A stretch of DNA of 64,000 nucleotides from the NCBI RefSeq assembly GCF_001949145.1, contig NW_019091448.1:1006719-1070718 (forward strand). Direction: 5' to 3'. Both the position numbers and the translations under genes were made by a program. The number at the start of each line of letters is the position of its first letter. Within the stretch, counting starts at the first letter, position 1. Of the stretch, positions 27,621-38,983 are shown one piece after another. The DNA comes from Acanthaster planci. Lineage: Eukaryota > Echinodermata > Asteroidea > Valvatida > Acanthasteridae. The notes beneath the pieces were generated by a model. It saw only the letters and a program-made list of their open reading frames with translations, was not told the DNA's origin and ran no database searches.

Positions 27621-30600
27621 TGTCTTCCCGCTGGCCGGTAAAATGCCTGTTGTGGCTAGATTGCACGGTCTTTTCACTTGAAAAACTGACAATAGGCCCT
27701 AATTATTTTCTTGAGAACTTGGAAGTATCCCACAAAAGCCCAATAGTGACAGGGAGACAATACTTGATGGCACTGGTGGACTTTCATAGACTACCAATTT
27801 TAAAAGAAGTGTCAGAAACAATGCGTGCGAAGTTACCTGCAAAACTTAAAACAGGGTCGGCATGCGAAAAATGATGAGTGCTAGTGGTATGCCAGGAGAA
27901 TGTCCATACAGGTGCTTCAAGAGGGTAATCGTGGTAATCACGTGGTAATCACCCGGTGAGAAAACTGAAATGCCAAAATCTGTCAATTATACCGCTGCAT
28001 TTTAGGCTCACAATGCATAAAAAGGCGGAAAGTATGCCTGTTCTATAGGTTTTTCAGATCAAATATCCACAGTAATCATCAACACAGACAGATCGCAGGT
28101 CAGAAATAAGACGTAGAGTCCAAATAGGTCATTCACCTTTCCACTGGGTGGGTCAAATATCGACATAGAAAAAAAAGTCCACAAGGGAAATCAAATGTTA
28201 CATAGTGATTTCAAATGAGTGGATGTTTGAAATGATCACGATTTGAGATCATACTTTCACCTGAAAATCATAGTAGATATACATGTATTTAAAGCCAATT
28301 GTTACTAAGGCCCATTCCTTTTCTTTACGTCAGTCTTTGAAATGTCTTCCAGATGAGGTAATTACTGTCCATTTCAAACATTTTTCCAAATTTATTTTGA
28401 AATGAAACTTACATAGACACGTTCGCTTCAAGTTAAGGTTTTGACATGGACAAATAAAGATGTGAGGCTATCCTTTCAGCTAAAGGTTCAAAATGAAATG
28501 TTAAACTGGAAATATTTCACTTTATTTACGTAAGTTTTCACGTGATTTGCGGTGATGAGTTCACATGAAAATGTCTTGCTGCCTCATGCAAGCCGGGATG
28601 TGGCCTTGCATACGCCGTACGTCGGAAGCAGTTCTGGCTTACTTGGATGAGTGATCACGCCCACATACTCTGCTTGGCAATCTGCGCCAATATTGCCATG
28701 CGCTCTTCATGTGGCCGTAGCAGACGTTCGTCTCGACCAACAGTTCCACATGGCATGGACATGGTCGTCGCAGACTTTTCCACTGGGGGACACAAAGGCA
28801 CTTATCAACAGTAAACTAAAAAAAATTAAAGATGGAAAGGGATAAATTCCGACGTATTTTCAAGCAAATTGACGATTTTCCAACCCCTTTTCACCTCTTT
28901 CAAATAAAGTCCTTTATATCGCTTTCATCGTCTCACCATTTGATTTTCCACTTTCTTTCACGCGAACAAATACACGACCGCTCTTTTGGTGTGAATTTTC
29001 CTTGTTTAACCTGCAAAGAAGAGTGACGAAAACACCAGTACTTCATGCAATACACAAATTGCAGGTCTTTCTTCTTTTTTTATTTCATTTAGAACGTAGT
29101 ATATGATACGAGGCATAAAAAGTTGACGAGCGACGTCAGTCTCGTGCTGTTAAACTTATTAGCAGCTTAAACTCTTATTAGCTTGAGTGACCCCAGCCTT
29201 AATGCTCATGGCATTAATCAGGATAGTCGCGGATAAGCCAAAAGCCATGAACACTGGGCTGGAATTACTCGAGCTATTTAACTATCAACACAAACATATT
29301 CACTCTTTATATGAATGGTAATGTGCTGTTTCACACAGTCCATTTTGCCACAAGTTGAAACACAGTAAAATGGATTTTACAAAGACGATATACATTTCTT
29401 GTGTGGCACAAATAACATCAAACTGGTTTAAGTAACCCAGTTTTTTTCTTCAATGAAATATGGGACCATATTTCAAGTATTCCAAAATTGCACCTACGGA
29501 AACATTTCTCCCCCCCCCCGTGATAAAAGTACATCAATCTCAAATAAATCTTAACACTTGTTACTCGAAGTACTGCATTCATTTAAAAAGGTCTTATAAA
29601 AAGTACATGGCTTTTGTTAAGTGAGTTTAAGTACTTGGTAAAAAGAAAATAAAGCTATTGACACGTTATTTTTCTTCTAAAATGAACTACCGCCCATATA
29701 ACAATTACAACCATTAAAAAAATCTTAAGTGCATAAGATATTTCATTAGCATGTCAAAAGAAACATATTTTTAATGTGTAAAAATATATATTTGACATAG
29801 AATCGTTTAATGAATACAAAATGCCATGAGAAAAAATTTATAACATTATCCGAGTTACTGTCGTGTTTCAATGACATTTGTAAAAGGGTCACGAAGGAAC
29901 CACTGCATAAGTACAGCTTTAAGGATTACCCGACCAATCCCTGACGATCCCTGAATATCATGTAAAATTGTGTACTTCCAACTTGTGGCCAATGAAACTT
30001 AACCCTTGTACTATACAGGACGTTTGCATGTGATCAGTTAGGATGGACACTGACGGATGTAAGGCTGAATATTCCTAAAGTAGGCTCTGCTTTCGTGAAA
30101 AAAAAAATCGCAACAAAATGACTGGAGCCATTTTGAGCAGTCACCACTACGAACAATCTGGCAAGGGTGGAATTCATGATTACATTCACTGTTTTCAAGA
30201 TTTGACTTCAAATTAAAACAAAAAACCCAATGTAAGTAAATCCTTGTTTGCACATGTCTCCATAAAAACTGATTCAATTTTGGTTTGGACACTGCAAACA
30301 CATCATTCTCCTCAGCGTGAAGTTCATTTTGCAACAGTGAGTTGATCTTCCAAGTTTTATTCTGCACTTGACGGCTGTGAACGTTAAGGGGACACTTTTG
30401 CATCAAGTCAGGAAAGGTTAATTGGCATTTACAAATCGACCAATCACGTATCCATAGGATACATATAAGGGGCACAATAATTTTTTTTAAAATTCCACTT
30501 AAGTTCAATCTCCAACCACATTCAAAGACGGTAGAATAATATTGTCCCTCAGTGTTGGCTTTTTTGGCAACCTCCCCTGGGAGGTTGTCGAATCCTCCAC

Positions 30601-30689
30601 GGGAGGTTGTCAAATCCGCCAACAGCATCTTGGGAACAGTGCTCCAGCCAGTGTCTCACTCCAAACCATGATAATTGTGCATGATAACC

Positions 30690-31390
30690 TTTGACGGGTT
30701 GGCTTTTCTAGTTGCAAAGACGTTTCATTTAAGCACAGCCAACTTCCTTCATGTCAAACTCAGTGACATTTCATTCGTGGCCAGCCCGGCATATCAAACT
30801 TCAAGTGAATTTGTCAAGAACATGTGTATCAGATGTTGTGGTCAAGTCCATCACAAGACCACCGTCAGTCATCCCGTCTGGAGCCAACTCGCAAGCCACT
30901 CCAATGAACTGTGACAGATGCACTGCTTTGTCACTGTTCGGCCCGTTACTCGTGACCGGTCTTCTGAAGAGACTTGTTACTGGACTTGTGATGCACACGA
31001 CTGCAACACTGTTGCTGATCAAAGGAAGAACTCTGGACAATCCCCAAGTTCAAGTGTCAATAGGATAATGTGCTGGTATTACGGTTCACTTAGCATAAGT
31101 ACTTCCCTCTGTACAGCAATGTGGTGGATATATGCTTTCCGGAAGGGGAGGAACGAGTGGACCAGCATGCTTCAAAGTTCACTCATTGTTCACAACACAA
31201 ATGCTTTGGTGCAGCCACAGGTGTTTTGTTGCAACAGACGCAGCAACGTCTGTTGTCGAGTTCACATTCAGTCGTACGCGGAAGCACACCATGGTCATTC
31301 CGCAGGGCCATCTTGCTGCGCAGTGCACTGCCACAATAGCAGTGTGAGCCAGCTTGGCCTGGGACTTGCATTCCTCCTCACCCTCACTTG
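30690..31390. pseudogene. Possible decayed coding stretch with an internal duplication
   Basis: GC-richer than its surroundings and open over long runs in several frames on both strands, with stops at 30912 (plus) and frame changes. Two segments about 400-420 bp apart resemble each other when translated on plus (VVVKSITRPPSVIPSG near 30837 and VVEFTFSRTRKHTMVIPQG near 31253). The second has the feel of a beta-strand VPxG hairpin as in aerolysin-like folds, but that is only an impression. No family is assigned. Confidence 0.25.
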
Positions 31391-32911
31391 ACCCCACCCA
31401 CATCCTATGCAATATCCACAGCATTTACAACCTTGAATGTCTTCGATCTGCGTACATGTACATATGTATATTTGAAGTGTACCTTAGAACCAGAAAGACA
31501 AGTACGAGTGCATGTTTTACACTTCACAATCCACCAAAGTATTACGCAACGCTATGAAAACTTTGACAGAACTGAGTACGTACAGTATGTCTACGACAAA
31601 TATATCATTTCTTTACCCACTTGAAACAAAAAATTTGATGGCACGGTTTTGCATATATATAATTACAGAATTGTACAAAATTGGAGTGACCACTGCACGT
31701 TATCTCTGTATTTGGTTTTGACATAATTGGTATAGATACAGTACTGTACAAGGCACAAAATGACAGTTTGATCGCACCATTTGAAAAGAAAGTACCATTG
31801 GAAACAAAAGTACAAGTGGAACTTTAATAAATTTGTGATCAAGCAAGGTAAAGTATAGCTCTTTCCATCTCTTCATTCAGTGACTTGCACCTAATGTGGA
31901 TCTCATGACTTTTTATTAAAAAAAAAGACCAAAAAAGAAAAAAAAAGTACAAATTTTTCAAATCAAATGTAACTGCTCTGTGCATAATGGTCCAGATATT
32001 TTTATACACTGCTTTTGTTGCTCAAATGATTTCAGACTTGATCAGTGCTTGAGAGCTGCAAAAGTGAGAGATACAGTTTTAAACTCTCTGGAGCAAACCT
32101 GCTCCAGTACTTTTCACTCAGTAAGTGCTAATTCAGTTTGGGCCTCAGCACTTACCCGGTGACCCTGGATACCTGCTTAGTGACCTCTGAAAGACTCCTG
32201 CAGGTAATTTGAAAATAAATCTGCTTTTTGGGGTACATCTCTGTCTCTTGCATGATTGATAAAAACATAATAGAAAAATGTTACAAATCATCTGATTTAA
32301 ACTTTTTTCCCCAAAACTGAGAACAAATGGAACTTTTTGGTATCTGAGTATTTCATTAATATTAAAAATAAAACAAATGCAAGATTGAAATTATTGCTGC
32401 CAAGACAAAAAGTTACAAGACAATTGTTGAAAGCACAACAAACTGAACTTAAGCAGTATCAAGCCCCCATCATCAAGTCTGGGAGAGAGATTGTTAAGTA
32501 TGGCAGTGATTTCAAACAATAGAAATAATCTGCTTAAATCAAATTAATCACTCAAAGGCAAAGTAAAAACGAAAAGCTCTGAGCAGCTGAAATCATTATA
32601 TCACAGCTCTGCGGGCACTGTCATTGCAAATCACAGGTTTCTGGTTTCAAACAATATCTCCACATACATAAGTACCTAGTAACTAGTCACACTGTATTCA
32701 AATTATTTACAATGGAATATTATGTACACATTAAGGTGTAGACACAGTACTGCGAGGAGACCTCAAGCAGGTATGAACTTGGAAAGAGTGAATCTCCGTC
32801 GCCAAAAACATGCTGGGACAAAAAATCTGGCACGTGCTTGTTCGGCATTCTTCCTTTTGAGACTGCTCGTCAGTGGTCAAAAGGTAACTGTGTTGCATGT
32901 TGTAGCTGCAC

Positions 32912-32923
32912 GACCTCTGACCT
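32912..32923 (-). promoter_or_regulatory. DR1-type nuclear receptor half-site pair
   Basis: On minus AGGTCA-G-AGGTC, a direct repeat with 1-bp spacing, about 1.2 kb downstream of the stalk/collagen gene. A site this short can occur by chance. Confidence 0.2.
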
Positions 32924-34045
32924 CTACAAAAGTGCGCCAGGTAAGGTCAACAGACATGAACAAAGAGAGCAGCCATAAAAAGAGATACCTGTACACCGCT
33001 GTGAGGTTAGAGAGTCGCGTCTCCTTCAAGGTTGTGAGGTTTGACTACAAGCGGCACATTCGATTACTACCCTTGCGCTTACCTGCAACGTCGTTGTGGG
33101 TTTAGGCCTGCATGCGCAATTATGCGATAATAAACTAACAATCTCGGTTTGCTTGGGGTGCCCCAAATGAGTCAAGAGTTCATGCAGAAATTAGATTTGA
33201 CATGTGAATCTGAACTGTCAAAAGCAAGGGACATCCACACATAGGTATCAGGCCACTATTTCACATGGCTTACTTGACTCGAGCCAGTTTGCCTCTACGG
33301 GCAACGACTTTTCTGAATTACCACCGCCACGGTTTTCACACTGCACTGTGGGGTACTTGCCTGAGTAACTGACTCGGTGAGTTGGTTGCTCGGGCCGGGC
33401 CCAAGTGAGCACAAAAAATACCAATGCAGGAGGCATAATCGAGCGCCCTGAGGGTGTGGGTTAATCGTGAAGCGAGTGGACAGCAAACCGTGTACAAAGT
33501 ACTGCTCCGAGGAACTGTTCACAAGTTTAGAGTTCAGAGCAAACCATCAACAACAGACCTCCAAATGATCAACAATAAAACCAGCAATCCTCCCAAGGAT
33601 ATAGCCTCGCATTAGACAGACAAGGGGAGATTGCACAGAGACTATAAGTATCGACCGGGGGGGGATAAATATATGAAACTGAAGTCTGTAGCGGAAGATG
33701 TCAACAAATCCAAGGAGAGGAAAACCCCAAGGGTATAGTGCACGGAGAGAACCCTTGGTATTTTTTGTTAATGTGCAGTGACCATACAGAATGCCTTTGA
33801 ACCCTCTCAGCAATCTTTTCGTGCCAAGGTACGGTGTCTAAGGTGATTTAAGGGTAGATGCTAGAATGCTAGCTACAGCTATATACATAAAATAAGTTCT
33901 ACGTTGGTTTTTTTTTCCCCATTTTTTTATGATCGAATGATTTCTTACAGTTATTGAAGTTTAGATCTCATTTAAAGAAAGATAATTTTTACAAAAAGAA
34001 ATCATACAAAAATTGCTTACAGATATGTACACTTTTTTCTTTCAC

Positions 34046-34051
34046 TTTATT
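34046..34051 (-). terminator. Polyadenylation signal AATAAA of the stalk/collagen gene
   Basis: AATAAA on the minus strand (TTTATT on plus), 40 nt after the TAG stop of exon 9, with T-rich sequence around it. It implies a very short 3' UTR. Confidence 0.55.
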
Positions 34052-34091
34052 CTCTGAACATTTTTTTAAAAACAAATATTTTGTTGGAGGT

Positions 34092-34265
34092 CTAGCTTGT
34101 CTTCGGGCACCGCCAGTAATGCGAGTAGCATTTCCTGTCCGTGCTGCCATCCGAAGGTGCATGCCACCCTGTACACACGCAGCGGTACCTGCCCTGTGTG
34201 TCTGTCTCCAGATTGGCTAATGTTCCGCCTTTCGTTGAGCACGTGAAAGCAGTAAAGATTTTATC
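34092..34265 (-). CDS. Stalk/collagen gene terminal exon 9: C-terminal cysteine domain
   Basis: The acceptor is ttatgtccag|GAT (phase 0, matching exon 8) and the stop TAG is at 34094-34092. It encodes 57 residues starting DKIFTAFTCSTKGG and ending CYSHYWRCPKTS. The cysteine pattern is TCST-x18-CVC-x14-CYSHYW-R-CP; with the Cys of exon 8 this makes six cysteines, enough for three disulphides. This is a GC-rich patch inside an AT-rich region. No named domain that I know fits; from memory the TCST...C.C.G...HYW.CP pattern recurs at the C-terminus of uncharacterised marine-invertebrate collagen-like proteins. A polyadenylation signal lies 40 nt past the stop. Confidence 0.88.
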   Translation of the reverse strand, partial: DKIFTAFTCSTKGGTLANLETDTQGRYRCVCTGWHAPSDGSTDRKCYSHYWRCPKTS

Positions 34266-34353
34266 CTGGACATAAACAACAGAATGGAGACAGAGTTAGT
34301 CAGTCATGAGAGAAGGTGAGTAAAGTTTTGAAAAGCTGAAGCAGCGTCTGCTA

Positions 34354-34359
34354 TTTATT
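34354..34359 (-). terminator. Possible intronic polyadenylation signal AATAAA
   Basis: Inside the last intron of the stalk/collagen gene, one base after an in-frame TGA (34363-34361) that ends the reading frame running on from exon 8. It could end an alternative transcript lacking exon 9. Confidence 0.3.
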
Positions 34360-34642
34360 CTCACCATACAAAAAAAACCCCATCTATTGGTGATTCTAAC
34401 GTCATTTTAGGCTGCAATTCAACTGGATCAGAATGCTTGTAAGTACTGTCCTGAAAGCTAGCCAGCGGCTCAATTGCTACAAGTGATTCTTGACATGTTT
34501 GTGCACATTCACATGAAAGTTGCACCCCCGGTGTGTCAGTTCCATGGGACAAGTTTTGTTGGGAGTAAGGAGGAACCCCATCTGGCCCAATGAGATCACT
34601 TACTGCAGTGGGACTTGTCCACGGGCCTCTAGTGACACTCAC

Positions 34643-34879
34643 GGAGGATCCTGCTGATGAGTCTGACAGTTTCTGGTAGTCACACTGGGACAGGTCGCCG
34701 GCACCTTGCTGGCCCTGGGGACCGGCCGGGCCTGGGGGCCCCTCACTGCCGTTGAAGCCCCGCGGGCCGGGCATCTTGCTGATGGTGTCTAGCTCGCCGT
34801 AGATGGTGCGGTTGACCTCAAACAGGTCGTGCTGAAACTCCTGCTGCAGGATCGTGATGCTCTGCTGTGCACTGCTGAT
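34643..34879 (-). CDS. Stalk/collagen gene exon 8: end of coiled coil and collagen triplets
   Basis: Exon of 237 nt, phase 0 at both ends, acceptor gtatttgcag and donor TCCTCC|GTGAGT. Five heptads (ISSAQQS, ITILQQE, FQHDLFE, VNRTIYG, ELDTISK) continue the stalk in register. MP then leads into eight Gly-X-Y triplets: GPR GFN GSE GPP GPA GPQ GQQ GAG. After these comes DLSQCDYQKLSDSSAGSS, whose Cys is the first of the C-terminal domain. The triple helix is very short compared with true collagens. NRT and NGS are glycosylation sequons. The frame stays open for 93 codons past the donor (see findings). Confidence 0.93.
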
Positions 34880-35248
34880 CTGCAAATACGAAAAAAACAA
34901 TTCTATCAGGTCAAGGTCCTTGTTTTCAGATTGGAGTGGCTCAGTTGACAAGCTACGGTACAGTTCCCTTTAACCCTCACAGTCCTCAATCCTCCGATTT
35001 GAGTGTGATTTTCACATACACCCTAGGTGGTTTGAGCTAATGCTAATAAGAGCTTGAGCTAATAAGAATCTTTCATGCTGGCGAGTATTCACATGAAATT
35101 ACGGCATTTCTTAAGGCACTTATGGCCACAAAAAGAACCCACGCCATCATCTGGCAAACGCACAACCGACCAAAGGGAACGTACAGACAGATATGACTGG
35201 GTGGACGAGTTGACAAAAAAAGAGAGGCCGAGAAACAACAAAAAGACC

Positions 35249-35609
35249 AAATGTGACCCGCTTTGTTCAATGGTGGTCCATGAGCCGAGGGTGAAAATAC
35301 TGGGAAATATTTTGAGGCCAATTGCTTGACCACAAAGCCTCTGTTGCTAAGGAAACCCAAGAGAGTGTCAAATTTAAGTTTAATATTTCTGTTTGTTATG
35401 TCTACAGGGCATTATCTCAAAAAGCATGTGAGATGCAATGAAATTATATGAATATGCTAATGGCAAATAACTCCAAAATGCAAAATGCCACTAGGATGAA
35501 TTATATATCAAATGAAAGCTTAGGATGTGAGTAACTCGATTATGAATATAACTCAGATTCCAAAAAAAGTGACATAATACACCTCTTTGCAGAGTGGGTC
35601 AAAATGTAC
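35249..35609. mobile_element. GTGACCC-type inverted-repeat element, copy A
   Basis: Left end aaatgtgacccgctttg; right end, in complement, gtacattttgacccactctg. Lies in intron 7 of the stalk/collagen gene. No ORF. Confidence 0.55.
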
Positions 35610-35845
35610 AAAACCACCAACATAGGTCTCATGATCGGCACAGGCACTGAACTTAACGAATCACATCGCTTGCTCATCGTATACCATCGTTTCACCTCTA
35701 TGCCAACAGCTTGCATTTGCCGGCAAGGATGTTCATTATTTCCGCTCGTTTTACTGCTGCTTCTGGCTCTGTGTGACTTCTACCTGAACCACTGTTAACA
35801 TGTACGCCTACCGGTAGGCGAGAGGTTTACTCAAATGGTACTTAC

Positions 35846-35929
35846 ATCTGCGTCTTGAGCTGTGTTCTTATCCCCATTTTCGTTAATGCGCTGGCCTTGC
35901 GTTACAACCAAGGCTCCCAGGGACGCCAC
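35846..35929 (-). CDS. Stalk exon 7: four heptads
   Basis: Exon of 84 nt, phase 0 at both ends, acceptor ttgctgcag and donor GAT|GTAAGT. It encodes VASLGAL-VVTQGQR-INENGDK-NTAQDAD, four heptads starting at a (a residues V, V, I, N; d residues L, Q, N, Q). The polar d positions make this the weakest part of the coiled coil, a likely flexible or ion-binding segment. The following intron of 966 nt holds one copy of the GTGACCC element. Confidence 0.88.
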
Positions 35930-36341
35930 CTGCAGCAAAAACCAGTCATGAATGCACAACAATAAGGTCCCGAGATGATATGCCGGGAAATTGTAGGGCG
36001 GGGGCATGGTGTTGGATAACAGGGTTGGGTGGAATAGTTCCGCCTGGTATCAGGTCTCGCTTTACTTAGTGGGTACAAGCCCCTCTCTGGGACAATGGAA
36101 TATGCTGAGCCATTCCTCCAGTGCCCTCATGCACTTCCATGTTCTTCTATGAAAATCGCTCTTTGAGTATTCTCTGCCCTACGAGCGCAAGCAAGCAGTA
36201 CTGTTACAGGCTGAAAGGGCCACCACTTGTAGGGGGCGAAGGACCCTGTGCAGTGATGTTTGGAAGCCGCAGTATTTTCCGCTTGCATTACGTTTGCTGG
36301 CATGAAGAAGGAAAAATGTTTGGCCTTATTCCAGAACTCAC

Positions 36342-36383
36342 CTGTGTTTGCAGCGAGTGAGTTGAGTTTTCCAATGCTGCCGT
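36342..36383 (-). CDS. Stalk exon 6: two-heptad micro-exon
   Basis: A 42-nt exon with acceptor tgtacacag and donor ACAG|GTGAGT, phase 0 at both ends, encoding TAALENS-THSLQTQ. These are two heptads with T at a and L at d, containing the sequon NST. The other two frames can be excluded because they do not match the phases of the neighbouring exons. It is too short for ordinary ORF finding and is called from splice sites and the heptad pattern. Confidence 0.8.
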
Positions 36384-36881
36384 CTGTGTACATGAGCAAA
36401 AGAGGTTGGGAAAACAGAATGTAAAAAGTCACGACGCAACCACTTGGGGATCTTGAAACTAAGATTAGTAACAATGCTGCCGTCTTTGATAAGAACGTCA
36501 AAAGGTATCCAGACAGGATTTGGCATGCCCATTATTCATCAGGTGTTGTTTCCCTGTCACAGATAAGCCTCCAACGGAGGCTTACAGTCAAAACAGTGTA
36601 CAGCAAAAAAACAAGCCATGTGATGTGCACAGCTGTCTACACCATCAGAACACCTCATACCAGCACAATAGCATTTCCTGAATCCTACAAAATCCCCCCC
36701 CCCACAGGCAGAAAACCTGGAAGGGACATCAAGACAAAACTAAACTCAAGGTGGCTTGGGCTCTACCTTCCTCAACCCCCCCCCCAATCCTCTGCAACAT
36801 CCTGGTGGACTCTGAAGCACCTAGGAAGGTTGGGAATAATGACAAAAATCGTCGTACCAGAGGGAAGGCACCTATACTTAC

Positions 36882-36986
36882 CCTCGACTTGGTGGCTTCC
36901 AAACTGCTCAGTGAATTAGTCAGGGAAGCCTGCAACTCAGTTACTGAGTCCTCCAGGGGGGTGATCCTGTCTTGTATATTCTCAAT
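36882..36986 (-). CDS. Stalk exon 5: five heptads
   Basis: Exon of 105 nt, phase 0 at both ends, acceptor gtcaccag and donor AGG|GTAAGT. It encodes 35 residues, five exact heptads: IENIQDR, ITPLEDS, VTELQAS, LTNSLSS, LEATKSR. Position a is I, I, V, L, L and position d is I, L, L, S, T, the strongest coiled-coil segment of the protein. Beta-branched residues at a, with Leu at d in heptads two and three, suit a trimer (inference), as expected for a stalk that nucleates a collagen triple helix. Confidence 0.92.
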
Positions 36987-37876
36987 CTGGTGACAATAAA
37001 AACACAATACAAGCATTAGACAGGGAGGCGTCTTTTGTTACAATGCACTGCACTGTGATAATCCATCACACTATTTGACCAACCACAGGCTAGAATATAC
37101 AAGTAGAATGGCCAATGATCTTGCCATGTGCGAACAGCTCTTCCATTCCCCCATTCACTCACCAGCACGTGACCAAACTTTCTGGCACAGCTGCATTTCA
37201 AGATGGCTCCATTCATGGGGGACATGTGATCACAGTGAAGTTATATTAAATCTTGACAGCATGAGAGGTCAGTATGATAAAAGTGTTGGTTATCACACCA
37301 GCGCGAGTGGAATACAGAATCAGGTTGTGCATCTGTGTTCTGGATACCACCAGGCCAAAGGCCGAGTGGTGCACAGACGCACTATGTTGTTGTGTGTTCC
37401 ACAAGTGTGACAACAAATTTTTCTTCAAGCAAGGCCTATGAGTGCAAACGTGCCACATTTCAATTTACAGTAAATTTTGCAGTCAGGAGTTTTGCTTTTA
37501 ATGTAATGTAAATGTAAACAGCACATTACGCAGGGTTTGACATGGGCCGTGCAACACAGTTATATGTCACACTGTTTGCTGGCATGGATCGACCTATCAG
37601 AATTAAGAATTCAAGTTTGCCTGAGGATTAAAAAACTCATGTCACGCACTGGTACACAGAACGGAATGGAAGACACTGATGGGGACTCACGGGGAACGTC
37701 TGGAAAGTGCAGAGAAGAGGTTGAAATATTCTCAGCATCCATCCAGGTGCGCCATCCACAAGCTACATTAACCTGCTATGGCATCCTGCATAACCACATT
37801 TGAATGCCGTGGTGAGCCCGTGGAACGGGTTCCGTGCCCACACACCGAACAAGGAGGTCCTCAGCTTCAAACTCAC

Positions 37877-37960
37877 CTTGATCGTGTTCATGGCCACTTT
37901 GGTGCTCAGTGAGGCGTTGACTTCACCTCCCCCACCAAGCATGCTCTCTAACGAGCCAAT
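37877..37960 (-). CDS. Stalk exon 4: four heptads
   Basis: Exon of 84 nt, phase 0 at both ends, acceptor gaacag and donor AAG|GTGAGT. It encodes 28 residues, IGSLESM-LGGGGEV-NASLSTK-VAMNTIK, exactly four heptads beginning at position a (a residues I, L, N, V; d residues L, G, L, N). The GGGG in heptad two probably makes a flexible break in the stalk. NAS is an N-glycosylation sequon. The following intron is 890 nt. Confidence 0.9.
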
Positions 37961-38723
37961 CTGTTCAACAAAAGAGATTTAGGTTGTCAGAGTGAAAAGA
38001 TCAGGACTGAAGCCTTGATGCGTTGAGACTGCAAGTTAATAGAAGAGTTCAAGGTACAGAACCTCACATGAAATATTGGGGGGGGGGAACATGCCGAGAA
38101 ATGCAACACAGTCCACTCAGTAGGCACCACGCACTCAGTGTGGCTGGTTCAAATTACCAAATTCAAAACCCTTAACACCTGAGAATCAATGGCAAACTTA
38201 AAAGCAGGGCATAATTCAGATGTTTCAGAAAATCTTGATATTAGACCTTGCTCTTGCATCCCTCCTAAATTCAGCCAAGAATTCAGTGAACATGGATGTA
38301 TATGCATGTATGGCTCCACAAAGGAAATGGTTCAACGTTATGTCTGCCCAAATTGGCACTAGCAGCTCTGGTAAATGACTAAAACTGTTTATAAATGAGT
38401 CATATGCCAGCCTCTGCGATCCTAGGACCGTGAATTTAATATTAAAAAGGCTTACATGCATCAAAATGCAGCAGATACATGACTCCACGCTCTTTTTGAT
38501 CACACAGGTCCTATATGTATCTCAGTTAACTAAAACACTTGGGTAATGTACATTGGATCCTGTAACGGGAGCCATCATGGCCCAATGTACAGGTAGTAGT
38601 TATTACTGGCTTCACTTTTTCTACTTGTAACTCTTAGAGACTGACAAATTTCTGAGAGGTTTCAAGGACTCATCAACCAGGATCCCCCCGAAGTGCTGGT
38701 GAGGATGAGGTGACAAAAAAGAA

Positions 38724-38983
38724 CATTTGTGACCCACCCTGTGAAAATGAGTCTTAAGTCGCCAGAGCCTCTTTGGAGTAAAAAGTCCTTTAGAATAATT
38801 TTGCAGTGTAAATCAATAGGAAGCCACGGCACTTCTCACCATGGAGTATCCACTTCCATCAGGATGACAAACTGAGTGTTACATCACAACAAAAAACTCA
38901 ATTTGCTCTTTCCAATTCAAACGAAAACTCACAAAGTGGCTTTGGCAACTTAAGACTCATTTTCGCAGAGTGGGGCACATTTG
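38724..38983. mobile_element. GTGACCC-type inverted-repeat element, copy B
   Basis: The best-preserved copy: left arm catttgtgacccaccctgtg then aaaatgagtcttaagtcgcc; the right arm in complement reads aaatgtgccccactctgcg then aaaatgagtcttaagttgcc. The arms are about 50 bp and the whole is about 260 bp. Confidence 0.7.

Larger units (their letters stand above)
27621..34045. other. Intergenic region between PTK7 and the stalk/collagen gene
   Basis: AT-rich DNA nearly free of TACATGTA. It holds a possible decayed coding stretch at 30690-31390, a GC-richer patch at 32720-33110 with a nuclear-receptor-like DR1 site, a GC-richer patch at 33250-33540, and a TAAT-rich non-repetitive patch at 29100-29290. 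No intact gene was recognised. Confidence 0.5.

Noticed and set aside
30038-30628. 196-codon minus ORF upstream of PTK7
   Set aside because: AT-rich, no domain, no splice or promoter context; treated as chance.
30675-31391. Plus frame ending CCAVHCHNSSVSQLGLGLAF, like a Ly6 domain with GPI signal
   Set aside because: Interrupted by an in-frame stop at 30912 and the cysteine spacing upstream does not fit a three-finger fold.
32722-33105. 127-codon plus ORF
   Set aside because: GC-richer patch but no recognised domain or gene context; left as unassigned intergenic sequence.
33248-33522. Minus ORF with LCLLHWYFLCS resembling the CYxHYWxCP ending
   Set aside because: Lacks the TCST and CxCxG parts; the true terminal exon was found at 34092-34265.
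34364-34642. Read-through from exon 8 as the main C-terminus of the stalk protein
   Set aside because: A good donor (GTGAGT) and a phase-matched exon with a conserved-looking cysteine module at 34092-34265 explain the gene better. Kept only as a possible retained-intron isoform.
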